Shown here one piece after another: positions 35,492 through 44,044 of a DNA stretch of 53,865 nt. Source of the stretch: Bacteroidales bacterium. Lineage in GTDB: Bacteria; Bacteroidota; Bacteroidia; Bacteroidales; Muribaculaceae. How positions within the stretch are numbered: position 1 is the first letter of the stretch; each line of letters begins with the position of its first letter. The position numbers were made by a program, and so were the translations under genes. The stretch is taken from positions 1 to 53,865 of the forward strand of contig CAAGGJ010000169.1 of assembly GCA_900769345.1 (NCBI GenBank), given 5' to 3'. The notes below the pieces were generated by a model. That model was not told where the DNA came from. It saw nothing but the letters and a program-made list of their open reading frames with translations, and ran no database searches.

Positions 35492-35529
35492 GTTAATATA
35501 TTAACTCCGAAACCGAACAAACAGAGACT

Positions 35530-36870
35530 ATGATACTACTGCATAACGGAACAATAGTGAACGAAGGGCGCGAATATCGCGGCTATGTGGCGATAGAAGG
35601 CGACAAGATACAGCGCGTGGGCGAGGGTGCCCCCGAAGCCGCTTTGATGGCGCAGAGCCAACTCGTGGATGTGCAGGGCGACTATATTTTGCCCGGAGCG
35701 ATTGACGATCAAGTGCATTTTCGCGACCCCGGATTGACACATAAAGCCGATATTGCAATCGAATCGAGCGCGGCAGTGGCAGGCGGCGTAACCTCGTATA
35801 TGGATATGCCCAACACCAAGCCTCAGACGGTGACCCTCGAAGCCCTTGATGCAAAATATGAGCGCGCGGCGCAAGTGTCGAGAGCAAACTACAGTTTTTA
35901 TATGGGAGCCACCAACGATAACCTCAATGAGGTGAAGCGAGTGGACTTCAGCCGAGTGTGCGGTGTAAAAGCCTTCCTCGGCGCAAGCACCGGTAATATG
36001 CTCTTGGATAATGCCGATACCATGCAGCGTATGTTCAGCGAGATTCCCGCCATCATAGCCATTCACTCCGAAGATGAAGCCATAATTCGCGCCAATAAGG
36101 AGCGCCTTGTGGCACAATACGGGCAATATTTGCCCATCGAATTGCATCCGCAGTTGCGAAGCGCCGAGGCTTGCTACGAATGTAGCGCACGCGCTGTGGA
36201 ACTCGCACATAAGTGTGGGACACGCCTGCATGTGCTTCACCTCTCCACCGAACGAGAGTTGAGCCTCTTCGAACGCAAACCGCTTGAGCAAAAGTTGATT
36301 ACAGCCGAAGTGTGCGTGCATCACTTGTGGTTTACCGACCAAGCCTACGCCCCCCTCGGAGCACGCATCAAGTGCAATCCCGCCGTGAAGACCCTTGCCG
36401 ACCGCGAAGCCCTGCGCCGCGGCGTGAATCAAGACCTTATCGACATCGTAGCCACCGACCACGCGCCACACCTGCTGAGCGAAAAAGAAGGCGGTTGCCT
36501 CGAAGCAGCATCGGGAATGCCTCTGGTGCAATATTCGCTCTTGGCTATGCTCGAAATGTCGCTGCAAGGCATCTTCAGCATAGAGCAAGTGGTGAACAAG
36601 ATGTGCCATGCTCCGGCAGTGCTCTATCGCATCGACCGCCGCGGCTATCTGCGCGAAGGCTATTATGCCGATATAGCTGTGGTGCGCCGTAATCAGACGC
36701 CTCACATGGTGAGCGACGCCGATGTGATATCGAAATGTGGGTGGACACCCTTTGCAGGCACCAATCTGCACTTTAGCGTGCAGCGAACCTATGTAAACGG
36801 TGATTTGGCTTATGCCGACGGCAAAGTGGTGGACACAGTGCGCGGCAAGCGAATGATTTTCGGCATCTGA
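35530..36870 (+). CDS. pyrC: Dihydroorotase (type I, Bacteroidota variant)
   Basis: Amidohydrolase-superfamily enzyme of 446 residues closing carbamoyl-aspartate to dihydroorotate in pyrimidine synthesis. The metal-site segments are IDDQVHFRDPG (Gln61, His63), the carbamylated lysine in KAFLGASTGNM (Lys147), IAIHSED, HVLHLST and the catalytic DHAPH (Asp310). The first His of the usual HxH pair is Gln here; I recall the DQVHFR form as normal in Bacteroidota, so this is probably an active clade variant and not decay. PNTKPQT and the C-terminal strand with GKRMIFGI fit the type I fold. The Ca2+ ATPase gene follows after 35 bases, possibly cotranscribed. Confidence 0.93.
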   Translation: MILLHNGTIVNEGREYRGYVAIEGDKIQRVGEGAPEAALMAQSQLVDVQGDYILPGAIDDQVHFRDPGLTHKADIAIESSAAVAGGVTSYMDMPNTKPQTVTLEALDAKYERAAQVSRANYSFYMGATNDNLNEVKRVDFSRVCGVKAFLGASTGNMLLDNADTMQRMFSEIPAIIAIHSEDEAIIRANKERLVAQYGQYLPIELHPQLRSAEACYECSARAVELAHKCGTRLHVLHLSTERELSLFERKPLEQKLITAEVCVHHLWFTDQAYAPLGARIKCNPAVKTLADREALRRGVNQDLIDIVATDHAPHLLSEKEGGCLEAASGMPLVQYSLLAMLEMSLQGIFSIEQVVNKMCHAPAVLYRIDRRGYLREGYYADIAVVRRNQTPHMVSDADVISKCGWTPFAGTNLHFSVQRTYVNGDLAYADGKVVDTVRGKRMIFGI

Positions 36871-36905
36871 TGCCGCCCGTTATCAGCGCGTAAACGATAT
36901 TTATA

Positions 36906-39656
36906 ATGTTACAGACTCAACGACATAGGATGATTAGACTAATGGATGAAAGATTTAGTAAAGAATTGGAAAACACCGACATAAAGAAAGGTTTGACCTT
37001 GCAACAAGTGGAGATGTCGCGTGAGCGCTTCGGCGCCAATGTGCTCACACCTCCGGCTAAGGAATCGATGTGGAAACTCCTCATCGAGAAATTCAACGAC
37101 CCGCTTATAAAAGTGCTTCTTGTGGCACTTGCGCTATCGTTTGGCGTGGCAATCTACGAAATACACATAGGCGCAGGCTTCAAAACCCTGCTCGAACCTA
37201 TAGGCATACTTGTGGCAGTGTTGCTCGCCACGGTGGTGGGCTTCTTGGTGGAATTGAATGCCAACAAAAAATTCGAACTCCTCAATAAGGTTAACGACGA
37301 AGTGGCTGTGAAGGTGATTCGCGGCGGCAAAGTGCGAAAGTTGTCGCGACAACAGCTTGTGAAAGGTGATATAGTGATGCTCGAAACAGGCGAAGAAGTG
37401 CCTGCCGACGGGCTTTTGCTCCGTAGCACCACGCTGAGTATCAACGAGAGTACCCTCACCGGTGAACCTATGGTGCGCAAAAGTCATCGCCCCGAAGATA
37501 TGGATGCCGAAGCCACTTATCCCACCAACGAAGTGTTTCGCGGCACTACGGTGATAGAGGGCAACTGCGTGATGCGCGTGATGCGCGTGGGCGACCACAC
37601 CGAATATGGCAAGGTGTACTGCGAATCGCAAATCGACAACGGCGTTAAGACCCCGCTGATGATACAACTCGAGAAACTGGGTAAAACCATCTCGTGGATT
37701 GGCTACAGCGCTGCCGCACTGCTCTTTGTGGGCCGCTTGTTCTCATATTTTGTGGTAGATGACTCGTGGAATATGCTCGAATTTGTGGAATACTTCCTCA
37801 CCAGTGTGATGCTTGCAGTGACGCTGATAGTGGTGAGTGTGCCCGAAGGTCTGCCTATGAGCGTTACGCTGAGTCTGGCACTCAGCATGCGCCGAATGTT
37901 GATGAACAACAACCTCGTGCGCAAGATGCATGCCTGCGAAACCATGGGTGCCGCAACGGTGATTTGCACCGACAAGACAGGAACACTCACGCAGAACCAG
38001 ATGCAAGTGTATGCTGCCGAATTTTTCGGTCTCAACGGGGGAAATGTACTCGGCGATGATGAGGCAAGCACGCTGGTGAAAGAGGGTATAGCCACCAACA
38101 CTACAGCCTTCCTTGAAGACGACGGCACACGCCTCACGGCATTGGGTAATCCCACCGAAGGCGCTCTGCTGCTGTGGCTTAATTCGCAGGGAACCGACTA
38201 TATGCAACTTCGCGACAGTGTTGAAACAGAGGCTCAATTGCCCTTCAGCACCGAGCGCAAATATATGGCCACCGTGGTGCGGAGCAGTGCACTGCATCGC
38301 CGTGTGCTCTATGTGAAAGGTGCAAGCGAAATCATATATAACTATTGCAGCGGCACCGTAGGCGGTGTGGAACGTACCGATGTGGCTGGCAGACTGCTCG
38401 GTTATCAGCAAAAGGCGATGCGCACCCTCGGATTTGCCTATAAGATACTTGCCGACGATGAAAATCCTATAGTGAAGGGCGCACTCGATGTGACCGGAAT
38501 GACCTTTATGGGCATAGTGGCAATCAGCGACCCTGTGCGCAGCGATGTACCGTCGGCTATCAGCGAATGTATGGATGCCGGCATAAAGGTGAAGATAGTG
38601 ACCGGCGACACCCCCGGCACGGCGCGCGAAATAGGTCGCCAAGTGGGTATTGTGACCGATGCCGACGATGCTTCGGTGATGATTTCCGGACCCGAATTTG
38701 CCGCTCTGGGCGACGATGAGGCAGCCAAGGTGGCAGAGCGACTGAAAGTAATGTCGCGCGCCCGTCCGCAAGATAAATCGCGCCTGGTGTCGCTACTTCA
38801 AGGCAACGGCGAAGTGGTGGCAGTGACCGGCGACGGCACCAACGATGCTCCGGCACTTAATGCCGCACAAGTGGGGCTCTCGATGGGCGATGGCACCTCG
38901 GTGGCTAAGGAAGCCAGCGATATTACCATCATCGACAATAGTTTTGCCAGCATAGCCAAGGCAGTGCTTTGGGGACGTTCGCTCTATCTCAATATACAGC
39001 GCTTTATAGTGTTCCAACTCACAGTGAATGTGATAGCGTGCTGCGTGGTGACCCTCGGCTCGTTTCTCGGCAAGCAGGCTCCGCTATCGGTGACCCAGAT
39101 GCTGTGGGTGAATCTGATAATGGACACCTTTGCAGCCCTTGCAATGGCATCACTGCCCGCCACACAGCGCGTGATGAAAGCACGTCCGCGTCGCACGGGT
39201 GAACCTATAATCACTCGCAGTATGTGGCGCCACATAGCCGAAGTGGGAGCCACTCTGGCTGTGCTGCTTTGTGGATATTTGCTTTATCTCAAGGGTACAA
39301 AGCCCGATGGCGTATTTGATTTTCGATATATCTTTGAGTTTAGCCATGCCATCGACGGCAAAGAGCTTACCATGTTCTTCACCGCATTTGTGTTTGTGCA
39401 ATTCTGGAATATGCTCAATGTGAAATCGTTTATGAGCGGACACTTGGCGCTGCACAAAGCAAGCGAATGTAGAGTGTTCTTCGTGATGTGGGGCTTGATA
39501 TTTGTGGGTCAGGTGCTTATATCGATGTATGGCGGCGAATTCTTTAAACTTGTGGATATTGAACTCCATGAAGTGCTTGCCATAGCAGGCATCTCGAGCA
39601 TTGTGGCAGTGGTGGGTCAGATGCGTTATGCCATGGCTCTGCGAAGCAAAAAATAA
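36906..39656 (+). CDS. Calcium-translocating P-type ATPase (P2 type)
   Basis: Inner-membrane cation pump of 916 residues. Layout: N-terminal cation-ATPase domain (about 20-80), two helices, actuator domain with TGEP (185-188), helices including the ion-site VPEGLP (about 312-317), phosphorylation site DKTGTLT (Asp356), nucleotide-binding domain (KGASEI near 478), hinge TGDGTNDAPALN, and six C-terminal helices with the ion-binding NLIMDTFAAL. These features match PMCA/SERCA-like bacterial Ca2+ exporters. The actuator has TGEP where eukaryotic pumps have TGES; I believe this is common in bacterial members. The start at 36906 is the longest; ATG at 36942 (MDERFSKELENTD) is the better-looking alternative because the preceding residues are not typical. 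Confidence 0.94.
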   Translation: MLQTQRHRMIRLMDERFSKELENTDIKKGLTLQQVEMSRERFGANVLTPPAKESMWKLLIEKFNDPLIKVLLVALALSFGVAIYEIHIGAGFKTLLEPIGILVAVLLATVVGFLVELNANKKFELLNKVNDEVAVKVIRGGKVRKLSRQQLVKGDIVMLETGEEVPADGLLLRSTTLSINESTLTGEPMVRKSHRPEDMDAEATYPTNEVFRGTTVIEGNCVMRVMRVGDHTEYGKVYCESQIDNGVKTPLMIQLEKLGKTISWIGYSAAALLFVGRLFSYFVVDDSWNMLEFVEYFLTSVMLAVTLIVVSVPEGLPMSVTLSLALSMRRMLMNNNLVRKMHACETMGAATVICTDKTGTLTQNQMQVYAAEFFGLNGGNVLGDDEASTLVKEGIATNTTAFLEDDGTRLTALGNPTEGALLLWLNSQGTDYMQLRDSVETEAQLPFSTERKYMATVVRSSALHRRVLYVKGASEIIYNYCSGTVGGVERTDVAGRLLGYQQKAMRTLGFAYKILADDENPIVKGALDVTGMTFMGIVAISDPVRSDVPSAISECMDAGIKVKIVTGDTPGTAREIGRQVGIVTDADDASVMISGPEFAALGDDEAAKVAERLKVMSRARPQDKSRLVSLLQGNGEVVAVTGDGTNDAPALNAAQVGLSMGDGTSVAKEASDITIIDNSFASIAKAVLWGRSLYLNIQRFIVFQLTVNVIACCVVTLGSFLGKQAPLSVTQMLWVNLIMDTFAALAMASLPATQRVMKARPRRTGEPIITRSMWRHIAEVGATLAVLLCGYLLYLKGTKPDGVFDFRYIFEFSHAIDGKELTMFFTAFVFVQFWNMLNVKSFMSGHLALHKASECRVFFVMWGLIFVGQVLISMYGGEFFKLVDIELHEVLAIAGISSIVAVVGQMRYAMALRSKK

Positions 39657-39737
39657 CATTTAACAACACTCTCTGACTTAAACTAACGGCAAAAACGGCA
39701 GTCTAAATAGAACACAATAAATATAATACAGACTGCT

Positions 39738-40403
39738 ATGAAAAAATCGTATTTTGCTATTTTGCTTGCCCTCTTGTTGGGCACAATGGGTGTGAGTGCT
39801 CAACCATATTTCTCGCGCAATGGTATGCAACGACCTGCCGACAATCGCATTCGCCACAACGCCGGATATTACGGCGGCGGCACTTTGGTGCCATATAAAG
39901 GGTTCTTGGAGATAGGTTATGCAGCGGGAACGGGCGATATCAAGGCCGACCAGTTTGAAGTGCTCACCACCCATGGTCTGCAAGCCACCGAGAACCTATA
40001 TGTGGGTATAGGCACAGGGCTGCAAGTACAGTTCGACGATGCTTATTATCGCCATGATGGCTATGATATGCACGACACCGGTGTGAACATACCGCTCTAT
40101 GTGGCTTTTCGCTTGAGCACATCGAGATATAACCGATTTCCCATCCAACCCTTTTTCGACATGAAGATAGGCGCTTCGTTTTGCCTCAATGGCGACGGCT
40201 TGGCTATCAGCGACGGTTGGCTGACGCGCGACAAGAATTTCTATTTCAGTCCTTCGGTGGGATTTCGTGTGCCCATAGGCTATCGCAACGGGCTGAATGT
40301 GGCTGTGGCATATAATCTCACTACGCAAAGCTTCGAAAGCGGCGGATATTATCGTAATATCGGGCTTAGTAGCTTCGGTGTTCGCCTGGGATTTGATTTT
40401 TGA
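39738..40403 (+). CDS. Small outer-membrane beta-barrel protein
   Basis: A secreted 221-residue protein with a signal peptide ending near VSA|Q (residue 22). The mature part alternates hydrophobic and polar residues and ends in phenylalanine (GVRLGFDF), the pattern of an eight- to ten-strand outer-membrane barrel. GFLEIGYAAGTGD, FRLSTSRYNRFPIQPFFDMK and SVGFRVPIGYRNG look like barrel strands. Function is unknown; small porin-like or OmpA-barrel-like Bacteroidota proteins share these traits. It is convergent with the CapA-like gene, with a shared hairpin between. No TAnnTTTG is visible upstream. Confidence 0.8.
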   Translation: MKKSYFAILLALLLGTMGVSAQPYFSRNGMQRPADNRIRHNAGYYGGGTLVPYKGFLEIGYAAGTGDIKADQFEVLTTHGLQATENLYVGIGTGLQVQFDDAYYRHDGYDMHDTGVNIPLYVAFRLSTSRYNRFPIQPFFDMKIGASFCLNGDGLAISDGWLTRDKNFYFSPSVGFRVPIGYRNGLNVAVAYNLTTQSFESGGYYRNIGLSSFGVRLGFDF

Positions 40404-40409
40404 TGCTGA

Positions 40410-40426
40410 TTGCCCTAATAGGGCAA
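40410..40426. terminator. Hairpin between convergent genes
   Basis: TTGCCCT (40410-40416) and AGGGCAA (40420-40426) form a perfect 7-bp stem with a 3-base loop in the 33 bases between the barrel gene and the CapA-like gene; it may serve both. U-tracts are weak. Confidence 0.5.
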
Positions 40427-40436
40427 GAAATAACGA

Positions 40437-41504
40437 TTATTTAGCACGCGGCACATTTATGTTGTGCTTGTCGAAGATTTCGGTGGCTCGGCTTATGAAG
40501 CGCTTGAAAGCGGCTTTGGAGTCGGGCCTCACCTTTTCTTCGCACTCTTGAGGAATAAGGATGTAGTTGTCGGATTTTTCTTTGGGTTTTTGGCAGAAAA
40601 AGAGGCGATAAGACGCGTCTTTGAGCGAAGTTTTGCCGAAGATGGAGTAACTGATGCGCACCTTCACCAAAGCACCTCCGCGACTGTCGGCACCGTTCTG
40701 ATTGCTGATGAAATTGCCTAACGAGTACACTATCAGCGAGCGTTTGCCGGTATCTTCGTTCACTCGTATTTCCATAGGTTGCACCACATGCGGGTGGCTG
40801 CCGATAATTAAGTCAACGCCCTGTTTCACAAGGAAATCGGCGAGGTCAGTCTGGCTCTTTTCTGGCAAGAGTTGATATTCAGTGCCCCAATGCAGCACCA
40901 CGCATATCAAGTCGGCTTCGGCTTCACGAGCCCGGGCAATGTCGGCTGCCATCTTTTCGCGATTGATGTAGTCGACCACCACTTTGCCTTGAGCGCGAAT
41001 GCCGTTGGTGCCGTAGGTGTAGCACATAACAGCCATTTTCATACCGTCCACATCTACGATATGCGGACAAGCTTTGGCGCGGGCATCGGCATTGATGTAT
41101 GTGCCGGCGTGAGGCATTTTTATGCGGTCGAGATATTGAATGGTGCGCTTCAGACCTGCATCGCGGCGGTCGAGGCAGTGATTGTTGGCAGTAGCCACAA
41201 AATCGAAGCCCACACTCTGAAGATGCTTGGCAAACTCATCAGGGGCGCTGAAGCAAGGATAGCCGGAATAAGGTTTTCCTCCCAATGGACACTCAAGGTT
41301 GACCAATGCGAAGTCGGCATCGGCAATATCGTCGGAGATAAGAGAGAAGCACGAGGAGTAGTCGTAGGAGCCGTCGGCGCGTTGAGCGGCGCGAATCTGA
41401 GGGCCGTGCTGCATGGCATCGCCCACAAAAGTAAGGTCGATGATTTTCTCGCCTGCCAGGAGTTCGAGCAGCGAGAATAGCAATATCGTTAACAGGTTTG
41501 CCAC
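40437..41504 (-). CDS. CapA/PgsA-family metallophosphatase-like protein
   Basis: A 355-residue exported protein of the CapA (poly-gamma-glutamate synthesis accessory) family, with a calcineurin-like fold. Conserved segments: DLTFVGDAMQHG (about 23-34), VNLECPLGG, ATANNHCLDR, VLHWGTEYQ and GVDLIIGSHPHVVQPMEI. The start is GTG at 41504; an in-frame TAG at 41523-41525 excludes much earlier starts. The first 18 residues form a short hydrophobic signal. CapA proteins are linked to capsule or polyglutamate export, but no capB/capC partners are nearby, so its role here is open. The C-terminal 60 residues are basic and polar. Confidence 0.88.
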   Translation of the reverse strand: MANLLTILLFSLLELLAGEKIIDLTFVGDAMQHGPQIRAAQRADGSYDYSSCFSLISDDIADADFALVNLECPLGGKPYSGYPCFSAPDEFAKHLQSVGFDFVATANNHCLDRRDAGLKRTIQYLDRIKMPHAGTYINADARAKACPHIVDVDGMKMAVMCYTYGTNGIRAQGKVVVDYINREKMAADIARAREAEADLICVVLHWGTEYQLLPEKSQTDLADFLVKQGVDLIIGSHPHVVQPMEIRVNEDTGKRSLIVYSLGNFISNQNGADSRGGALVKVRISYSIFGKTSLKDASYRLFFCQKPKEKSDNYILIPQECEEKVRPDSKAAFKRFISRATEIFDKHNINVPRAK

Positions 41505-41561
41505 GTTATGGGAGGAGAATTGCTATTTAGGTTGGAGTTTATGTAGCGAAATAGGAAAATC

Positions 41562-41604
41562 GGCCACGCCTCGACTTAGGTTTATCGAGACTCGGGGCGT
41601 GAGC
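41562..41604 (-). terminator. Terminator of the ffh-GH-folD unit (minus strand)
   Basis: On the plus strand CACGCCTCGA (41565-41574) pairs with TCGGGGCGTG (41592-41601), 10 bp with one wobble. Read on the minus strand it follows folD and is succeeded by GATTTTCC. Confidence 0.65.
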
Positions 41605-41620
41605 CGATAAAAAGAATATT

Positions 41621-42502
41621 TTACTTGTAGATTTCTTTTTTAGCAGCGAGCAGCGTGTTACGCATAAGTGAGCAGATGGTCATAGGCCCCACGCCGCCGG
41701 GAACCGGGGTGATAAATGAGCACTTGGGCGCAACATTGGCAAAGTCGACATCGCCCTTGAGCTTAAATCCGCTCTTGGTCTCGGTAGAAGGCACGCGAGT
41801 GGTGCCCACGTCGATAATCACGGCGCCGGGTTTTACCATATCTTCGGTAACGAACTCGGGTGAACCGAGTGCAGCGATGATGATATCGGCTTCGCGGCAA
41901 ATTTCCTTGATGTTCTTAGTGGCAGAGTGGCATACGGTGACAGTGGCATTGCCTGTGGGTGCTTTCTGCATAAGCAGCGAAGCCACCGGTTTTCCCACTA
42001 TGTTGCTGCGACCAAGCACCACGCAGTTGGCTCCGCGAGTGTTCACGTTGTAGCGGCTGAGAAGTTCGATGATGCCCGAAGGAGTGGCTGAAACGAAGCA
42101 AGGCAGACCTATCGACATACGGCCCACATTGGTTGGGTGGAAACCGTCAACGTCCTTGCGATAATCGATGGCTTCGATTACTTTCTGCTCCGAGATGTGC
42201 TTCGGGAGCGGTAGTTGCACTATGAATCCGTCTACATCGTTGTCGGCATTGAGGCGGTCGATTGCTTTGAGCAATTCTTCCTCGGTGATGTCGTCTTCGT
42301 AGCGAATGAGAGTGGATTTGAAGCCACACTGTTCGCAAGCGAGCACTTTGTTCTTAACATAGGTTTCGCTACCTCCATCGTGGCCCACCAAGATGGCTGC
42401 CAAGTGAGGGCGGCGTTTGCCTTCAGCAAGCATTTGCTCCACTTCGGCGGCAATTTCTTGCTTGATGTCGGCTGCTACTTTCTTTCCGTCGATTAATTGC
42501 AT
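41621..42502 (-). CDS. folD: Methylene-THF dehydrogenase/methenyl-THF cyclohydrolase
   Basis: Bifunctional cytoplasmic one-carbon enzyme of 293 residues, normal length, converting 5,10-methylene-THF to 10-formyl-THF with NADP. Landmarks are SETYVKNKVLACEQ with the catalytic lysine (about residues 46-59), VQLPLPKHI, GRSNIVGKPVASLL in the Rossmann domain, and PVPGGVGPMT near the C-terminus. It is 14 bases downstream of the glycosidase gene on the minus strand and ends at a terminator, so it is the last gene of a unit that probably starts at ffh. Confidence 0.96.
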   Translation of the reverse strand: MQLIDGKKVAADIKQEIAAEVEQMLAEGKRRPHLAAILVGHDGGSETYVKNKVLACEQCGFKSTLIRYEDDITEEELLKAIDRLNADNDVDGFIVQLPLPKHISEQKVIEAIDYRKDVDGFHPTNVGRMSIGLPCFVSATPSGIIELLSRYNVNTRGANCVVLGRSNIVGKPVASLLMQKAPTGNATVTVCHSATKNIKEICREADIIIAALGSPEFVTEDMVKPGAVIIDVGTTRVPSTETKSGFKLKGDVDFANVAPKCSFITPVPGGVGPMTICSLMRNTLLAAKKEIYK

Positions 42503-42516
42503 ATATATATTATAGA

Positions 42517-43953
42517 TTAAAGTTGGAACACAATATTAATGTCGCCGTTGATTACTTTGTATCGGCCGTTGATAAACACGCCGCCGTCGTAGTCAACGAA
42601 ATTGGTGCCTTTCTCACCGTTGATGGTAACCGACTTAGGCGAATCGCCCTTTCCGTTGCCGCGCACTGTGAGATTGATGGTGTGTCCGTGGAATGGAATG
42701 CCTCGAAGTGTACATTCCTTGCCGTTAGGCATACCAAACGGTCGGAATCGTAATCCCAATGGGGTGATTTTGATGCCGAACACGCCATAAAGGATGCTGC
42801 TCACGTAGCCTGTGGCGCACCAAGTTTGGTCGGGCAGCGGGTCCCAAAGGCGACCACATTGCCAGCCGCCGCTCGGGCGACCGGTGGCAGGGTCGTAGAT
42901 TTCGTAGAAACCGCCGCTGTTCTTTACCAATTCGGCAAGATTGTTCAGTTCGGCATAGAAGCGGTCTACTTCGCTCACATAAGCGCAAGCTGTGGCAAAG
43001 AACATATTGACGTGAGGCCAAATCATCACATTGTGGCGACCCGGTTTGCTCTCGGAGTAGCGAGGAAAACATGGGTACACCACCGGCACGCCATATTTTG
43101 ATGAATATACGTTGCGGATAATTTTTTGAGCCTCTTTTTCGCTCACCACCTCATATAGGGCGGCAAAAGCCACGCCGAGCGCCTCGGTGTATTGGTGCTT
43201 GGTGCCATTTTGGTCGATGTAGTAGCAAAGGCGATTGGCTTTCTTGTCGTAGAAATGCTTGCGAATGGCTTTTTTCATGCTTCGCGCCTTGCTCTCATAG
43301 ATTTCGCCCGAGAAGCCGAGTTTCCAAGCCATGCTTGCGATGCAATCGTAGGCTTTATAGTAGATGCAATTGGTGCTAAGGCACATTATGCGGTCGGCAT
43401 CGTGGTCGAGCACATAGGTGCTTTCGTTGCCTTTCTGATACACTGGTTCATCGTAGCCTGCGATGCCGTCCTGGAACACGGCAGGACCCATAAAGAGCCC
43501 GTATTGAGCATTGTAGTGCTGCGATTCGAGTTCACCGAAAGTGGTGCGGGCGCATTGGTAGATTTGACGCAGATATTCGGCGTCGTTGGTTATCATATAG
43601 TGCTCCCAGGCAGCTATCACCCAGATGATTTTGTCCCAATATTGGTGACCCACCGAGCGGCGGTCGTTAGTGACGCTCCAAAGTGAAGTTTCAGCCACTT
43701 TCGGGCGAAGAAGATTGAGCGCGTTCATCGAATTGATGGCACAGTCGCGGGTCCACTCGCCGCCATAGGCGCCTCCGGCAAGGATTATGCCCTCGGGAGT
43801 GGTGTTTTTGTCGATAGTGCTGATGGCAATTTCGAAGGCCCGGTCGATAGCTCGATTGCCGGTTTTGAGAGTTTGTGCCGATAGCGACGAGCCGATAAAC
43901 AACGAAACTATCAGCGCAATAGACCAGGCTATGCCTGAATGATATTTCTTCAT
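42517..43953 (-). CDS. (alpha/alpha)6-barrel glycoside hydrolase (MGH1-like/GH63-like)
   Basis: Exported protein of 478 residues (signal ends near LSA|Q, residue 26) with an all-helical toroid architecture. GGEWTRDCAINS (about 62-73) contains the WxRD motif seen in GH63, GH37 and debranching-enzyme barrels. Further landmarks are VFQDGIAGYDEP, WPHVNMFFATAC, PSGGWQCGRLWDPLPDQTWCATGYVSS and a C-terminal beta-sandwich (about 405-478). Glucosidase, mannosylglycerate hydrolase or trehalase-like activity are all possible; I cannot assign a CAZy family. It sits between ffh and folD in a minus-strand unit, an unexpected position for a periplasmic glycosidase, and is separated from folD by 14 bases. 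Confidence 0.75.
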   Translation of the reverse strand: MKKYHSGIAWSIALIVSLFIGSSLSAQTLKTGNRAIDRAFEIAISTIDKNTTPEGIILAGGAYGGEWTRDCAINSMNALNLLRPKVAETSLWSVTNDRRSVGHQYWDKIIWVIAAWEHYMITNDAEYLRQIYQCARTTFGELESQHYNAQYGLFMGPAVFQDGIAGYDEPVYQKGNESTYVLDHDADRIMCLSTNCIYYKAYDCIASMAWKLGFSGEIYESKARSMKKAIRKHFYDKKANRLCYYIDQNGTKHQYTEALGVAFAALYEVVSEKEAQKIIRNVYSSKYGVPVVYPCFPRYSESKPGRHNVMIWPHVNMFFATACAYVSEVDRFYAELNNLAELVKNSGGFYEIYDPATGRPSGGWQCGRLWDPLPDQTWCATGYVSSILYGVFGIKITPLGLRFRPFGMPNGKECTLRGIPFHGHTINLTVRGNGKGDSPKSVTINGEKGTNFVDYDGGVFINGRYKVINGDINIVFQL

Positions 43954-44044
43954 GAAAGAAATTTTTTAAAATTATGGAAAGGATGTGGAGGGAATGGGGG
44001 GAGATGAGCAGCAATGGACACTTGCTAAGAATATAGAGCGAAGA

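Noticed and set aside
39698..39736. Inverted repeat GCAGTCT/AGACTGC before the small barrel gene
   Set aside because: The 7-bp arms are separated by 25 AT-rich bases and have no T-run; too weak to call a terminator or operator.
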